A stretch of DNA of 64,000 nt. Origin: Pelosinus fermentans. GTDB taxonomy: Bacteria; Bacillota; Negativicutes; DSM-13327. This document shows positions 44,914 through 53,183 of this stretch, piece after piece (the first letter of the stretch is position 1; each line of letters begins with the position of its first letter). The notes beneath the pieces were generated by a model that worked only from the letters and a program-made list of their open reading frames with translations, ran no database searches and was not told where the DNA came from. A program made the position numbers and the translations under genes. Location of the stretch: positions 61,305 to 125,304 of the forward strand of contig DJJR01000046.1 of assembly GCA_002434245.1 (NCBI GenBank), in the 5' to 3' direction.

Positions 44914-45936
44914 TTATTTCGAACGTTTTTCCAGTTTCTTGATTGTTTTATCAAAATCTGATTCAAAATCTCGATCTTGGACGACTCTAAATTTGGCATA
45001 TTCTTTTTCCGCTAACGTTACAGCCACCTGATGCGATACCCTACCCGTATCCTGTAAAATCTCGTATTCGTTAAATTGTAAAAATGCATCTAATCTCTGA
45101 ACCCAATCTTGCATTTTCATGACGATCTGACGTCTTGCCTGATTTTCTGCATAATCTAGGTACATGCTGACAATGCGTTCCAGATCTTTAATTTCCGATT
45201 CAACTAAATAGTTTTTAGCTGTTGTAATATCCAACTTTAAGATTTTCCCTTGCGGCGAATTCTTCCAGGTAGTAAGCCCCATATTAGGTTTGTTGGCATC
45301 GGCTCGCTCGGCAATGAGTTCAGCGGCTGTTTTACCAGTAATAGCCCAATGTAATTTATTCTGAACTGTTTTATAAAACTGTACAGTCAATTCTGCCTTG
45401 GGTTGATAATCAGTACTACATTGCGCATAAATATCAGTAATCTTCTGATAGAAACGCCGTTCTGAAGCCCTAATTTCCCGAATACGTTCTAATAATTCAT
45501 CAAAGTAATCCTTGCCAAAACGCTTACCCTGTTTTAACCGTTCATCATCCAAAACAAATCCTTTAATAATAAATTCCTTTAATGTCTGTGTCGCCCAAAC
45601 CCGAAATTGGGTTGCCTGATGACTACTCACCCGATACCCGACTGCAATAACGGCATCCAAATTATAATATTCAAGCTTCCGAGAAACTTCTCGTTGACCT
45701 TCCAATTGAACTGTCAAAATTTCTTTGACAGTTGCTTCACGATTTAGCTCATTATCACTATAGATATTTTGCAGATGATAACTGATACTTTGTTTGCTCG
45801 TGCCAAACAATTCTGCCATACGATTTATAGTAAGCCAAAAGGTTTCATCTTGATACACGACTTCAACACGAACCGCGCCGCCCGGTGTCGTATAAAAAAT
45901 AATATCACTGTCCACGATTCCTTCCATATCGACCAT
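44914..45936 (-). CDS. RhuM-family protein (virulence_RhuM)
   Basis: The 340-residue protein has the RhuM domain: IIFYTTPGGAVRVEVVYQDE, FWLTINRMAELFGTSKQSIS, AVGYRVSSHQATQFRVWATQ. A DUF-like helical C-terminus follows (KLDITTAKNYLVESEIKDLE). RhuM proteins are common on mobile islands and near restriction or toxin genes; the biochemical role is not known. The N-terminal part has a KilA-N/Bro-like helix-turn-helix look. The SD is AAGGAGG. The start lies 14 nt from the broken serine-recombinase fragment. Confidence 0.9.
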   Translation of the reverse strand: MVDMEGIVDSDIIFYTTPGGAVRVEVVYQDETFWLTINRMAELFGTSKQSISYHLQNIYSDNELNREATVKEILTVQLEGQREVSRKLEYYNLDAVIAVGYRVSSHQATQFRVWATQTLKEFIIKGFVLDDERLKQGKRFGKDYFDELLERIREIRASERRFYQKITDIYAQCSTDYQPKAELTVQFYKTVQNKLHWAITGKTAAELIAERADANKPNMGLTTWKNSPQGKILKLDITTAKNYLVESEIKDLERIVSMYLDYAENQARRQIVMKMQDWVQRLDAFLQFNEYEILQDTGRVSHQVAVTLAEKEYAKFRVVQDRDFESDFDKTIKKLEKRSK

Positions 45937-45952
45937 ATGTATCCTCCTTTAA

Positions 45953-46150
45953 AACGATCAGGATCATAGCAAATAGCAGCATCTACTTTCGGGCATGTAT
46001 CGCATTTCGCAGTACATCTAAATGTGGTCGCTCCATATCCGCCCTGAATATCCATCGTCAATATGTTCAACTACATAAATTGCTCCAATTTCCTCAGCCT
46101 TTTTCCGCCTGTGCGTCGGTACTAACACGAGCATATATATGAACTCTCAT
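45953..46150 (-). pseudogene. Serine-recombinase (resolvase) N-terminal remnant
   Basis: The minus strand opens with MRVHIYARVSTDAQAEKG then TGA, the classical start of large serine recombinases (YARVST with catalytic Ser). After a deletion of the linker, further pieces of the same domain appear in three frames: VEHIDDGYSG, then ERPHLDVLRNAIHARK, then VDAAICYDPDRF (normally followed by LSR). At least two frameshifts, a stop and a deletion leave no active product. It shows that a site-specific integration element once occupied this spot. Confidence 0.82.
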
Positions 46151-46216
46151 AATTCTTCCAAAATGGGTTGTTACTTACAGTATATCATAAAGCAGTTTAC
46201 TAAAGCACTTATGATC

Positions 46217-46455
46217 TTAGACTTCTCATTTTCAGATATTCTACCCAGTACCATTTTAATACCGCCCTAGCGAAGCCACTCTCTCCTCGCTAAGGCGGTT
46301 ATTATCATCCCTATTTCTCTACTGTGCACCCACACCACATATTTTTCTTTCCCATATGTTCTTGTATATCATTCAAACATTCACCAAACCGTTGGAAATG
46401 CACGACTTCTCTTTGCCATAAAAAGCGCAGCATATCCTTTACACAAGGATCATTT
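46217..46455. repeat. 239-bp direct repeat, copy 2 (end of intact cotJC)
   Basis: This is the parental copy of the repeat at 44054-44292. It covers the cotJC 3' end, its terminator and about 44 bp of downstream sequence. Confidence 0.92.
46261..46299 (-). terminator. Terminator of the cotJ operon
   Basis: ACCGCC.TAGCGA pairs with TCGCTA.GGCGGT just after the cotJC stop. It is duplicated at 44098-44136. Confidence 0.75.
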
Positions 46456-46904
46456 GTCATCTCAATGAGATGTTCGTAGGTAACGCGAGCTTTCTGCTCC
46501 GCTGCCATATCCTCAGTTAAATCTGCTATCGGATCACCAAGACAAGCTATATACTGGGCCGACCAGGGAACGCCATTCGCATCTGTCCAAAACAGTCCAT
46601 GATTGTGCTGGACATAATGACCTCCCCACCCTGCGGCTTCATAGTCTTTAGGACTTGCACCCTCAGTCAGTTTATATACTAGTGCTGCGATCATTTCCAT
46701 ATGTGCCAACTCTTCTGTGCCAATGTCCGTTAATAAGGCGATAGCTTTATTGGTCGGCATAGAATATCGTTGGTTTAAATATCGTAAGGATGCACCTAGC
46801 TCGCCATCTGGACCTCCATATTGGGTAACTACTAGCTTGGCGAAACTTACGTCAGGACAAGTTACTTTTACGGGGTGCTGTAAACTTTTTTCATATATCC
46901 ACAT
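46311..46904 (-). CDS. cotJC: Spore coat protein CotJC (Mn-catalase family)
   Basis: The 197-residue protein resembles manganese catalase: a ferritin-like bundle with TEELAHMEMIAALVYKL and the second metal pair WQREVVHFQRFGE. It is a spore-coat protein. The start MWIYEKSLQHPVKVTCPD, with GGGGG upstream, is the family N-terminus; the open frame extends further without support. It is last in cotJA-cotJB-cotJC. Its 3' end is duplicated 2.16 kb downstream. Confidence 0.95.
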   Translation of the reverse strand: MWIYEKSLQHPVKVTCPDVSFAKLVVTQYGGPDGELGASLRYLNQRYSMPTNKAIALLTDIGTEELAHMEMIAALVYKLTEGASPKDYEAAGWGGHYVQHNHGLFWTDANGVPWSAQYIACLGDPIADLTEDMAAEQKARVTYEHLIEMTNDPCVKDMLRFLWQREVVHFQRFGECLNDIQEHMGKKNMWCGCTVEK

Positions 46905-46920
46905 TCTGCAATTCCCCCAT

Positions 46921-47178
46921 CTATATTTCCCACGGCCAGGGACTTTCCACCCATTGCCATGGTTCTTTAGAATATCCGCCAAATCCAAAATTTAAAAGAG
47001 GTCCAAATTCATCTTGATACGCTTTTTTACGTTTTTCCAGTATTTGAACGGCACAGTTGAAATCATTAATCGCATCTGCATCACAAGGATGAGTATCTAA
47101 ATATAAATTCAGTTCTACAGCAACAAATTGTATTTCTTGAATTTTCCTTAGCATACTCATTTGCTTTTCACAATTCAC
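46921..47178 (-). CDS. cotJB: Spore coat protein CotJB
   Basis: The 85-residue CotJB has the family pattern LRKIQEIQFVAVELNLYLDT, HPCDADAI and YGPL-like FGPLLNFGF with a Trp-rich C-terminus. The GTG at 47178 is preferred, 8 nt after GGGAGG; an earlier GTG lies inside the SD. It is co-transcribed with cotJA and cotJC. Confidence 0.92.
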   Translation of the reverse strand: MNCEKQMSMLRKIQEIQFVAVELNLYLDTHPCDADAINDFNCAVQILEKRKKAYQDEFGPLLNFGFGGYSKEPWQWVESPWPWEI

Positions 47179-47196
47179 TGCTTTCACCTCCCAATG

Positions 47197-47484
47197 TTAC
47201 CTTGGTATCGGATATGCACCATATAAGCTCGGGAATAAGGTTCCCTTCTTTAACGCTTCTTGAGGACTAAAAGCTTCATCATAGCACTGCCATGGAACGT
47301 ATGCATGAGCTAACATCATCTTTGCGCATGTCTTTTGACAATTACATATATTATTTGTATTCCACATATTCATACTATCTCGTTCCGGCTCTTCTTGTTC
47401 ATCTTTTTCTTCGACCCGTTCATCCTTTTCTTCAAGTTGTTCGTCCTTTTCTTCAACCTGTGCATTATCCACATTCCTTTTCAC
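47197..47484 (-). CDS. cotJA: Spore coat protein CotJA with acidic repeat extension
   Basis: The 95-residue protein's C-terminal half is typical CotJA (LAHAYVPWQCYDEAFSPQEA, LKKGTLFPSLYGAYPIP). The N-terminal half is unusual: three tandem copies of a seven-residue EEKDEQ/R unit, then a Cys-bearing linker (NICNCQKTC). The start is GTG with GGGGAGG upstream. It is first in the cotJ operon, behind a putative sigma-E promoter. Confidence 0.9.
   Translation of the reverse strand: MKRNVDNAQVEEKDEQLEEKDERVEEKDEQEEPERDSMNMWNTNNICNCQKTCAKMMLAHAYVPWQCYDEAFSPQEALKKGTLFPSLYGAYPIPR
47397..47459. repeat. Three 21-bp tandem repeats inside cotJA
   Basis: Three 21-bp units start GTTCATCTTT, GTTCATCCTT and GTTCGTCCTT, each followed by TTCTTC. 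They encode the (E)EKDE(Q/R) repeats. Slippage could vary the copy number without a frameshift. Confidence 0.9.
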
Positions 47485-47533
47485 TGATCCATCCTCCCCT
47501 CATACTACTTATTACATTTTATGTAATTGTGTC

Positions 47534-47564
47534 ACTGTATGTGACTTAAAATAAGGAAATATAC
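47534..47564 (-). promoter_or_regulatory. Putative sigma-E promoter of cotJ
   Basis: The minus strand has CATACAGT (matches the -10 CATACAnT) and GTATATT 16 bp upstream (near the -35 KMATATT). The spacing is 1-2 bp longer than ideal. cotJ operons are known mother-cell genes. Confidence 0.45.
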
Positions 47565-47589
47565 TAGAACATAGTCGTTTTAAAGCATA

Positions 47590-47677
47590 AAACGCAAAAT
47601 CGCTTACTAAGACACAAAGAACACAGAGTGGGAAGAAGAACTACTTCTCCGCTCTGTGTCCTCTGGCGTTCAACGTT
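47590..47677. repeat. Imperfect hairpin repeat related to the CGAAG family
   Basis: The left arm (AACGC, GACACAAAGAACACAGAG) and right arm (CTCTGTGTCC, GCGTT) pair across a 23-nt centre. Layout and wording (ACACAAAGAACAC...GTGTCC) resemble the hairpin at 58818. It lies between cotJ and pspC. Confidence 0.5.
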
Positions 47678-47680
47678 TAG

Positions 47681-47953
47681 TTATATGGATGGCATAATCA
47701 GAAAGGCAAGTATGTATAATAAGATACCTGCCCCGCGGTATAAGGCCAACAACGCCCAAGCTAATCGAATGAGACTGACATCAATGCCAGTATAGTCACT
47801 AACCCCGGCACATACACCAAAAAGCATGCCGCGAGCTGGATCAAGAGCCAGCTGCTTGTGTAATGAATTGATTCCATCTGCATCACCTTGGAAAAATTGC
47901 CATGCTGTTAATCCACTGACTAGATAAACTCCTATACGAATAAGACCAAACAT
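47681..47953 (-). CDS. PspC-domain membrane protein
   Basis: The 90-residue protein has a PspC domain in its C-terminal two-thirds (RGMLFGVCAGVSDYTGIDVS, LIRLAWALLALYRGAGILLY) and an N-terminal hydrophobic segment (LIRIGVYLVSGLTAW), giving two or three membrane helices. PspC proteins respond to membrane stress or partner sporulation regulators, but no psp genes are adjacent. A long hairpin lies upstream at 48014. Confidence 0.88.
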   Translation of the reverse strand: MFGLIRIGVYLVSGLTAWQFFQGDADGINSLHKQLALDPARGMLFGVCAGVSDYTGIDVSLIRLAWALLALYRGAGILLYILAFLIMPSI

Positions 47954-48013
47954 AGCATTCTCACCTCCCTAGTATGTTATCCCACATCCTCCATGAATTT
48001 ATACTTTGTCAGG

Positions 48014-48059
48014 CCATAGTGAATAGAGACGGCTGGGCAGCCGTCTCTATTCACTATGG
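48014..48059. terminator. 21-bp perfect hairpin between ftsW/spoVE and pspC
   Basis: A perfect 21-bp inverted repeat (CCATAGTGAATAGAGACGGCT and complement) has a GGGC loop. It is 204 nt past the ftsW-like stop, and no U-tract follows directly. The rest of 47954-48262 shows no gene. The perfection suggests selection as a terminator or processing site. Confidence 0.6.
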
Positions 48060-48262
48060 ATATTATCAGATTCCGTACTATCAGAAAAAAACGTTGACGC
48101 GTTATATATTTTCACCCTTTAAACTAAACTTATAAATTTTGATATTACAAGTAGAACTTTATCAGATAAACAAACACATACAAAAGCATTTTCAGTAATA
48201 TATTGCATAGTGATAGACAATATTTATAGTTCGTAAGCTTGTGCCTGTTTAACATTCTCACT

Positions 48263-49450
48263 CTATTTAACTCTGTTTAAGTTTCTGGCTTGTCTTGCTA
48301 ATTTTAAACGAGTGCTGCGGCTGGCATCTGGCTCAGGCGCAGTATCTTGAAGTACAATGCTATCAGCCTGACGCCCTACATTCAGAATCAGACCAATTGC
48401 CATTAGATTCACAATTAATGATGTACCTCCGAAACTAATAAAAGGCAGCGGCACACCTACTACTGGAAATATACCTGAAACCATAGAAATGTTAATAATA
48501 GCCTGTCCTACGATTAAAAAAATACTGCCCATCGTCAATAATTTACCTAATCCATCCGGAGCCTTTAAGGCAATGCGCACCCCGTAATATGCTAATAAGC
48601 CCATAAGGCATAATACCCCTAGAGCGCCGATGAATCCCATTTCCTGACATAATACAGCAAAAGCAAAATCGGTATGAGCTTCCGGCAAATAGTTGAATTT
48701 ACTTGATCCCATACCAAGGCCTGTTCCCCAAAATCCGCCAGAACCAATTGCCAGCAGCCCTTGTACCGTCTGATAACCGATACCCAATTGGTAATCCCAA
48801 GGATTGATCCATGCGGCAATACGCTCTGCCCGATAGCTGGCTGCAAAGGTTGCATATATAAATAAGGCAATGCCGCCGCCCACTAAAGTTAACAACTGCT
48901 GTTTTGGCAATCCAGCAATGATGTACAACATAAGGCTTATACCAACGATAATGACTGCTGTCCCCATATCTGGCTGCTTTAATACGATCATTCCTAATAT
49001 TGCTGCAATATAGAAAGGTGTAGAAAGCAGCGAAATTCTGCGTTTACGGTCAATTAGCGGACCTAAGAATCCCGCAGTAATCATAAGACCGGTCAGTTTT
49101 GCCAATTCGGAAGGCTGGAATTGAAAACCAATATTTAACCAACGCCGTGCACCATTTACTTCAATACCAATAAAATGTACCGCAATTAGTAAGCCGACCG
49201 TTAATAATACGAATGGGAAAAGAAAACGATTGAATCGATGATAATCGATTCTGCTGATAATCAGCATCGCCACAATTCCAATACTAAAGGAAATCAAATG
49301 CCTTTTTAAATAATAATAACCATCTCCCATTTGTTGCCCAGCCTCTACAAAACTAGCACTGAAAATATTTACTGTACCGATCATAAATAACAACATGGAA
49401 ATGCATATAACAGCTTCAGCGTTGCTCCGCCATAATTGAGATAACTTCAT
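48263..49450 (-). CDS. FtsW/RodA/SpoVE-family peptidoglycan polymerase
   Basis: The 395-residue SEDS protein has about 10 spans. Family motifs are FQPSELAKL (with the catalytic-Asp region AHTDFAFAV), LPEAHTDFAF and PLPFISFGGTSL. SEDS proteins polymerise glycan strands with a class B PBP partner. A SpoVD-like PBP lies at 33 kb, so SpoVE is plausible, but FtsW cannot be excluded. It is monocistronic on the minus strand. Confidence 0.92.
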   Translation of the reverse strand: MKLSQLWRSNAEAVICISMLLFMIGTVNIFSASFVEAGQQMGDGYYYLKRHLISFSIGIVAMLIISRIDYHRFNRFLFPFVLLTVGLLIAVHFIGIEVNGARRWLNIGFQFQPSELAKLTGLMITAGFLGPLIDRKRRISLLSTPFYIAAILGMIVLKQPDMGTAVIIVGISLMLYIIAGLPKQQLLTLVGGGIALFIYATFAASYRAERIAAWINPWDYQLGIGYQTVQGLLAIGSGGFWGTGLGMGSSKFNYLPEAHTDFAFAVLCQEMGFIGALGVLCLMGLLAYYGVRIALKAPDGLGKLLTMGSIFLIVGQAIINISMVSGIFPVVGVPLPFISFGGTSLIVNLMAIGLILNVGRQADSIVLQDTAPEPDASRSTRLKLARQARNLNRVK

Positions 49451-49582
49451 TTTGTTTCTCCTTCACTACCCAATATCCCTATTATACAAAATTAATCCCC
49501 CAGACCCAATAACCAAATTGAGATTTTAGAATATTATATAAGGAAATCGGCATTTATAAATTGGGATAACCGAGGTGATTAC

Positions 49583-50578
49583 ATGGAAATCCAACCCTAT
49601 CAACTCGTTGTAATTGATGATACGACTCATGCTTTACTGCTCGTTGATGGTCAACAAGGAGAAATCATCGCTGAAATGTCCTATCCGCCAGAATACACCC
49701 CAACCGAGCTCCTGCTATCATCTGACCAGAGTAAAGTCTATATGCCCGTAGTAAAAACAAATGGCAAAGGCGCACTCTTCGTAGGAAATTTAGAACAAAA
49801 ATCTGTCTACCGCTTACCGATAGAGCTGCCTCCTCCTACACAGTTTACACTCGCGCCAAAAGGCAATTGTGCCTATATAGCAGATCCAAATGGCGGATTA
49901 TATTCTCTGACCATACCGAGTATGTCTCTAACAGCCTGGGGAAATCCAGCAGAAGCTGCCTGTGTTGGTCTCGCTGCTGATCATGATGCTATCTACAGCG
50001 TCTGGGAGCATGACAATCAAGGTACGCTGGCAGTTTTTAGCCCTGCCGGGCAATTACTCCAGGAATACTCCTTACCGGGAATTCCCACGAATGTAATTCT
50101 TCATGGAGATGAACATATTCTAGTACCTTTTACTAGTACAACATTTACCCTGGAAGGCATTATGATTTTCACAATCATAAAGGCAACGGAAACAACTCCT
50201 GCATCCATGACATCACAAAGCTGCTTATACCCCAAGAATAAAACCTCATGTCCTGCCTATCCTTCCCACATTGCAGCTTGTCCTAATGAGCAAACTGCCT
50301 ATGTTGTCAATGAAGAAAGTGCCTCCATTACAGTGATTGACCTTACCACAGCGTCCATTTCCCGCCTCATTGAGCTGAATCGTTCTATATCCTGCCTACA
50401 TATTGTACCTGGCAGTCAGTTAGCGATCGCTACCAGCCATATTTTTGCTGACCTTAGCATGATTGATTTAGCGAATGGCCGCCTGTTATCTGTTACAGAT
50501 ACAAAGCGTGAATTGTTAGGCTATATCGCGATTGTACCACATCTTCCTGCGGATCCCGATACAACGACAACCATCTAG
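49583..50578 (+). CDS. Beta-propeller (YncE-like) protein, unknown
   Basis: The 331-residue protein is built from repeated WD/NHL-like blades: YQLVVIDDTTHALLLVDG, SKVYMPVVKTNGKG, NCAYIADPNGGLYSL, QTAYVVNEESASITVIDL, SLVMIDLANGRL-type SMIDLANGRLLSV. It has no signal peptide, so it is probably cytoplasmic or in the spore. The start has CGAGGTG upstream. The function is unknown; similar seven-blade proteins act as scaffolds. It converges on the DUF2935 gene with two stacked hairpins between. Confidence 0.7.
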   Translation: MEIQPYQLVVIDDTTHALLLVDGQQGEIIAEMSYPPEYTPTELLLSSDQSKVYMPVVKTNGKGALFVGNLEQKSVYRLPIELPPPTQFTLAPKGNCAYIADPNGGLYSLTIPSMSLTAWGNPAEAACVGLAADHDAIYSVWEHDNQGTLAVFSPAGQLLQEYSLPGIPTNVILHGDEHILVPFTSTTFTLEGIMIFTIIKATETTPASMTSQSCLYPKNKTSCPAYPSHIAACPNEQTAYVVNEESASITVIDLTTASISRLIELNRSISCLHIVPGSQLAIATSHIFADLSMIDLANGRLLSVTDTKRELLGYIAIVPHLPADPDTTTTI

Positions 50579-50625
50579 TACCTTGTCAGCCATGATCCTA
50601 CCGTTTTAAAGCTGACAAGGTACTA
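50576..50625 (+). terminator. Terminator beginning at the stop codon of the propeller gene
   Basis: TAGTACCTTGTCAGC pairs perfectly with GCTGACAAGGTACTA across a 20-nt loop. The stop codon TAG is the first base triplet of the stem. Confidence 0.65.
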
Positions 50626-50672
50626 GTTAACGAATAAAGACTTGGCATAACGCCAAGTCTTTATCCGTTAAC
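50626..50672 (-). terminator. Terminator of the DUF2935 gene
   Basis: GTTAACGAATAAAGACTTGGC pairs with its near-complement (one mismatch) around a 5-nt loop, 10 nt past the DUF2935 stop. It abuts the preceding hairpin. Confidence 0.8.
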
Positions 50673-50681
50673 TATAAGTAT

Positions 50682-51869
50682 TTAATCCTTTTTCTTCCCT
50701 AATTGACGGGGCCACTTGCCACTCCACTTATATTTAGAATCACTATTCTTAGTATCAATCACCTGTGTTGTCGAAGAGGTATCTTCTTCTTCAATCAGGA
50801 TATCTTCTAAAACCAGTTTCTCTTCCACAGCTTTTCCTTTGCTCTCGAAATGACTATGCTTTTTTTCTCTATTTCCTTTTACTTTACTACTAATTTTCTC
50901 TTGTGGTACTTCCTCTACTTTTGGCTCTCTTTCTTTTGGCTCTGGTAAAACCTCTTCTTCCCGCTCTGACTTCATCATACCTAGTATGGAACCTGTATCC
51001 AGATCTGCGATTGTGGATACTGTAGAAGGTTCATCGCAGTATTCCAAAGATGCTGCCGTTGTGTTCTTCATAATTCCTTTTTCCATCATTGTCAGAATCA
51101 AAAGGAAATGATCCGCTTCTCGCCTTACATGATCGGCTAACAAAGCTGGGATCAGACCGACTAACCGACAATCTCTGATCATCTCTTCAGCAGCACGTTT
51201 AAAATCCCTAATGCGCAAAACAGCAGCGCGAACATCTTGCAGGAAACGTTTGAACGAAGCTACTTCGGGGTAGCCCTGCAGCATACTAGAGAAATCCCGG
51301 CCTTGCAGATAAAGATCATCAAATTCTTGAGAAAAGCTATTGGCTGTTTGAATCAAATTACGCTCTGATGGATCTAACAAATGACTAATAAATTTGGCAT
51401 GGTCTGCCAAAATCCTCAGCCAAAATACATTTTCCTGGGCCTTTGCTCCCCCAGATAAAGCTACTTTCCCATTCTTAATTTTGTCTAACAAGCGCATAAA
51501 GTACTCGGCTTCGCGAGCCATATGATCAAGAAATAACGGAAAGTTATAGCCACCCAGCTTGCACTCTAACATGCGATGTAATAAATCACGCTTAAACGTA
51601 TAAAACTCTTTCAATAAGGCCTGGGTGTCAGTCACGAGCTCCATGAATTTCTTGTCATTTTGCAATCGCTCTGCCCGTACACGCAAAGACTCAAACTCCT
51701 GGTAAAAAGCTTGGGCATCATCAATAAAATCTTCCTGATCACAAGGCAGCCCCGATTTAATAAATAACGCATGCTCTTCCATAATCCGTATCCAAAATTT
51801 TACCTCTTCTAAGTTAAGTGGTTCCAAGGGCTCAGGAACCATATATGACATGAGTTGACGCGACGACAT
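50682..51869 (-). CDS. Tandem DUF2935 protein with acidic/basic tail
   Basis: The 395-residue protein has two tandem DUF2935 four-helix bundles (about 18-135 and 145-265). Each begins with a Glu/Asp-His helix (WIRIMEEHALFI; WLRILADHAKFI) and ends with DHxxREAxxF (DHMAREAEYFM; DHVRREADHFL). The repeated His/Glu pattern is like ferritin-type metal sites, so metal binding is plausible but unproven. The last 120 residues are a low-complexity charged tail (EEVLPEPKEREPKVEEVPQE) absent from typical members. The start MSSRQLMSYM has AAGGGAGAG upstream. Spore-associated DUF2935 proteins are common in sporulating Firmicutes. Confidence 0.85.
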   Translation of the reverse strand: MSSRQLMSYMVPEPLEPLNLEEVKFWIRIMEEHALFIKSGLPCDQEDFIDDAQAFYQEFESLRVRAERLQNDKKFMELVTDTQALLKEFYTFKRDLLHRMLECKLGGYNFPLFLDHMAREAEYFMRLLDKIKNGKVALSGGAKAQENVFWLRILADHAKFISHLLDPSERNLIQTANSFSQEFDDLYLQGRDFSSMLQGYPEVASFKRFLQDVRAAVLRIRDFKRAAEEMIRDCRLVGLIPALLADHVRREADHFLLILTMMEKGIMKNTTAASLEYCDEPSTVSTIADLDTGSILGMMKSEREEEVLPEPKEREPKVEEVPQEKISSKVKGNREKKHSHFESKGKAVEEKLVLEDILIEEEDTSSTTQVIDTKNSDSKYKWSGKWPRQLGKKKD

Positions 51870-52060
51870 AGCAACACTCTCCCTTTTTGATCCCACTACA
51901 CATTTATTACATTCTATGCCGAAACTTTAAATTCTGTCATAAAAAAATGGAACCTAGCACTTTTATTTTTATGAATGACTAAACCCTCTAAAGCTCCCAT
52001 CATATTTCAGAGGGAGCTAAGAGAGACTAAGTCGTACTTAGCCTTGAATTGCATCCAGGT

Positions 52061-52951
52061 TCAAGTATGCGGCTGCAGCATTTTGGTATGGAGATTAATG
52101 CGAAGATTGACCGACTGTGGCTGCCAGAAACCTCCGGTGTAGGACAGCACAGTTTCTACATTGGCAAGACCATCAGCATTGTAAGCACCAGAGATGCGCT
52201 GTATACCTTTTAATTCATAAATGCCGTCATTGTTCACATCAACTGCTTCCAGCCTGCCGAAAGGTGTTACCATGAGATTGGTTTGTTTTTGAAGCTTTCC
52301 TTCTTCATTATAAAGACCCAAACGTAGATAATCCGCTGTACGATCATGAACATCCATTATTACCCCTGAACCAATGCTGTCATTTATCTCGACTTTAAAT
52401 CCATCAAGGAATTGACCGGATATAGAATCTCGATTATTTTCTTTCTCACCAAAGATAATGGATGGTGTATCACCCAATGTAACAACCTGATTATAATACC
52501 AGCCGCCGCTGCCGCCGGATGCAGCAGTGACTAATGCATCAACAGTTTTATCACCAGTAAAATCTCTTAATAATAATTCAGTCTGATAGCCACCCATTTT
52601 ATCCAAAGCTACATCGGTCCGCTTTTGATTAGTCCCATTCTCGACAATCAGCTTCATCGAATCCACATAGGACGAAGCGTCCTCTTGCTTATGCCCGATC
52701 AGATAGACCCTATCAGAGACTCCATCACCATTGACATCTCCTTCCTGCATATCCAAGACCTGATAACCCTCTGGCAGCCATTGCTTCGAATTTACAGTAT
52801 CTACGCCGCGAGTGGAACCAATCATTTCTCCATTATAATTATAGACGGGTTTTGCTGCATAATCGATTGGATTTGCTTCAGCCAAACCAGCCAACGGAGC
52901 CGCCATTAAGCCTAAAGCCAAAACCGCCGTAAGATGATAGTTCTTATACAT
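52061..52951 (-). CDS. Secreted protein with EF-hand/FG-GAP-like repeats
   Basis: The 296-residue exported protein has a signal peptide (HLTAVLALGLMAAPLAGLAEA) and three aspartate-rich calcium-type loops: DVNGDGVSD, DFTGDKTVD and DVNNDGIYE. Such loops occur in FG-GAP/VCBS beta-propellers and dockerins. The rest is beta-rich and unassigned. It is probably a cell-envelope protein stabilised by Ca2+. The start has GAGGAGG upstream. It is monocistronic. Confidence 0.75.
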   Translation of the reverse strand: MYKNYHLTAVLALGLMAAPLAGLAEANPIDYAAKPVYNYNGEMIGSTRGVDTVNSKQWLPEGYQVLDMQEGDVNGDGVSDRVYLIGHKQEDASSYVDSMKLIVENGTNQKRTDVALDKMGGYQTELLLRDFTGDKTVDALVTAASGGSGGWYYNQVVTLGDTPSIIFGEKENNRDSISGQFLDGFKVEINDSIGSGVIMDVHDRTADYLRLGLYNEEGKLQKQTNLMVTPFGRLEAVDVNNDGIYELKGIQRISGAYNADGLANVETVLSYTGGFWQPQSVNLRINLHTKMLQPHT

Positions 52952-53115
52952 AACCAAAGTCCTCCTCTTAAATTCTACTTCTAACCTTATTAACGTCACA
53001 GCAGCAAAAAAGTAACTATATGTCTATTCGAAAGTACAATCTAAGTTAATCCAGCCATAAACGTAACCGCCTAAAAACATATGGATGTCATATTCCTTTC
53101 TCTAAAGTCACAGCA

Positions 53116-53162
53116 AGAAACCTTCTGCGATAGCATATCTTCGACTATTCCAGAAGGTTTCT
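53116..53162 (-). terminator. Terminator of trmB
   Basis: AGAAACCTTCTG / CAGAAGGTTTCT perfect 12-bp stem with a 23-nt loop, 22 nt past the trmB stop. Confidence 0.7.
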
Positions 53163-53183
53163 TCATCTACCATTCCTATACTA

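Noticed and set aside
45825-46070. Cys-containing 81-codon frame (MDIQGGYGATTF...) upstream of rhuM
   Set aside because: It is a mosaic of frames from the broken serine-recombinase gene and then enters rhuM in the wrong frame; not an independent gene.
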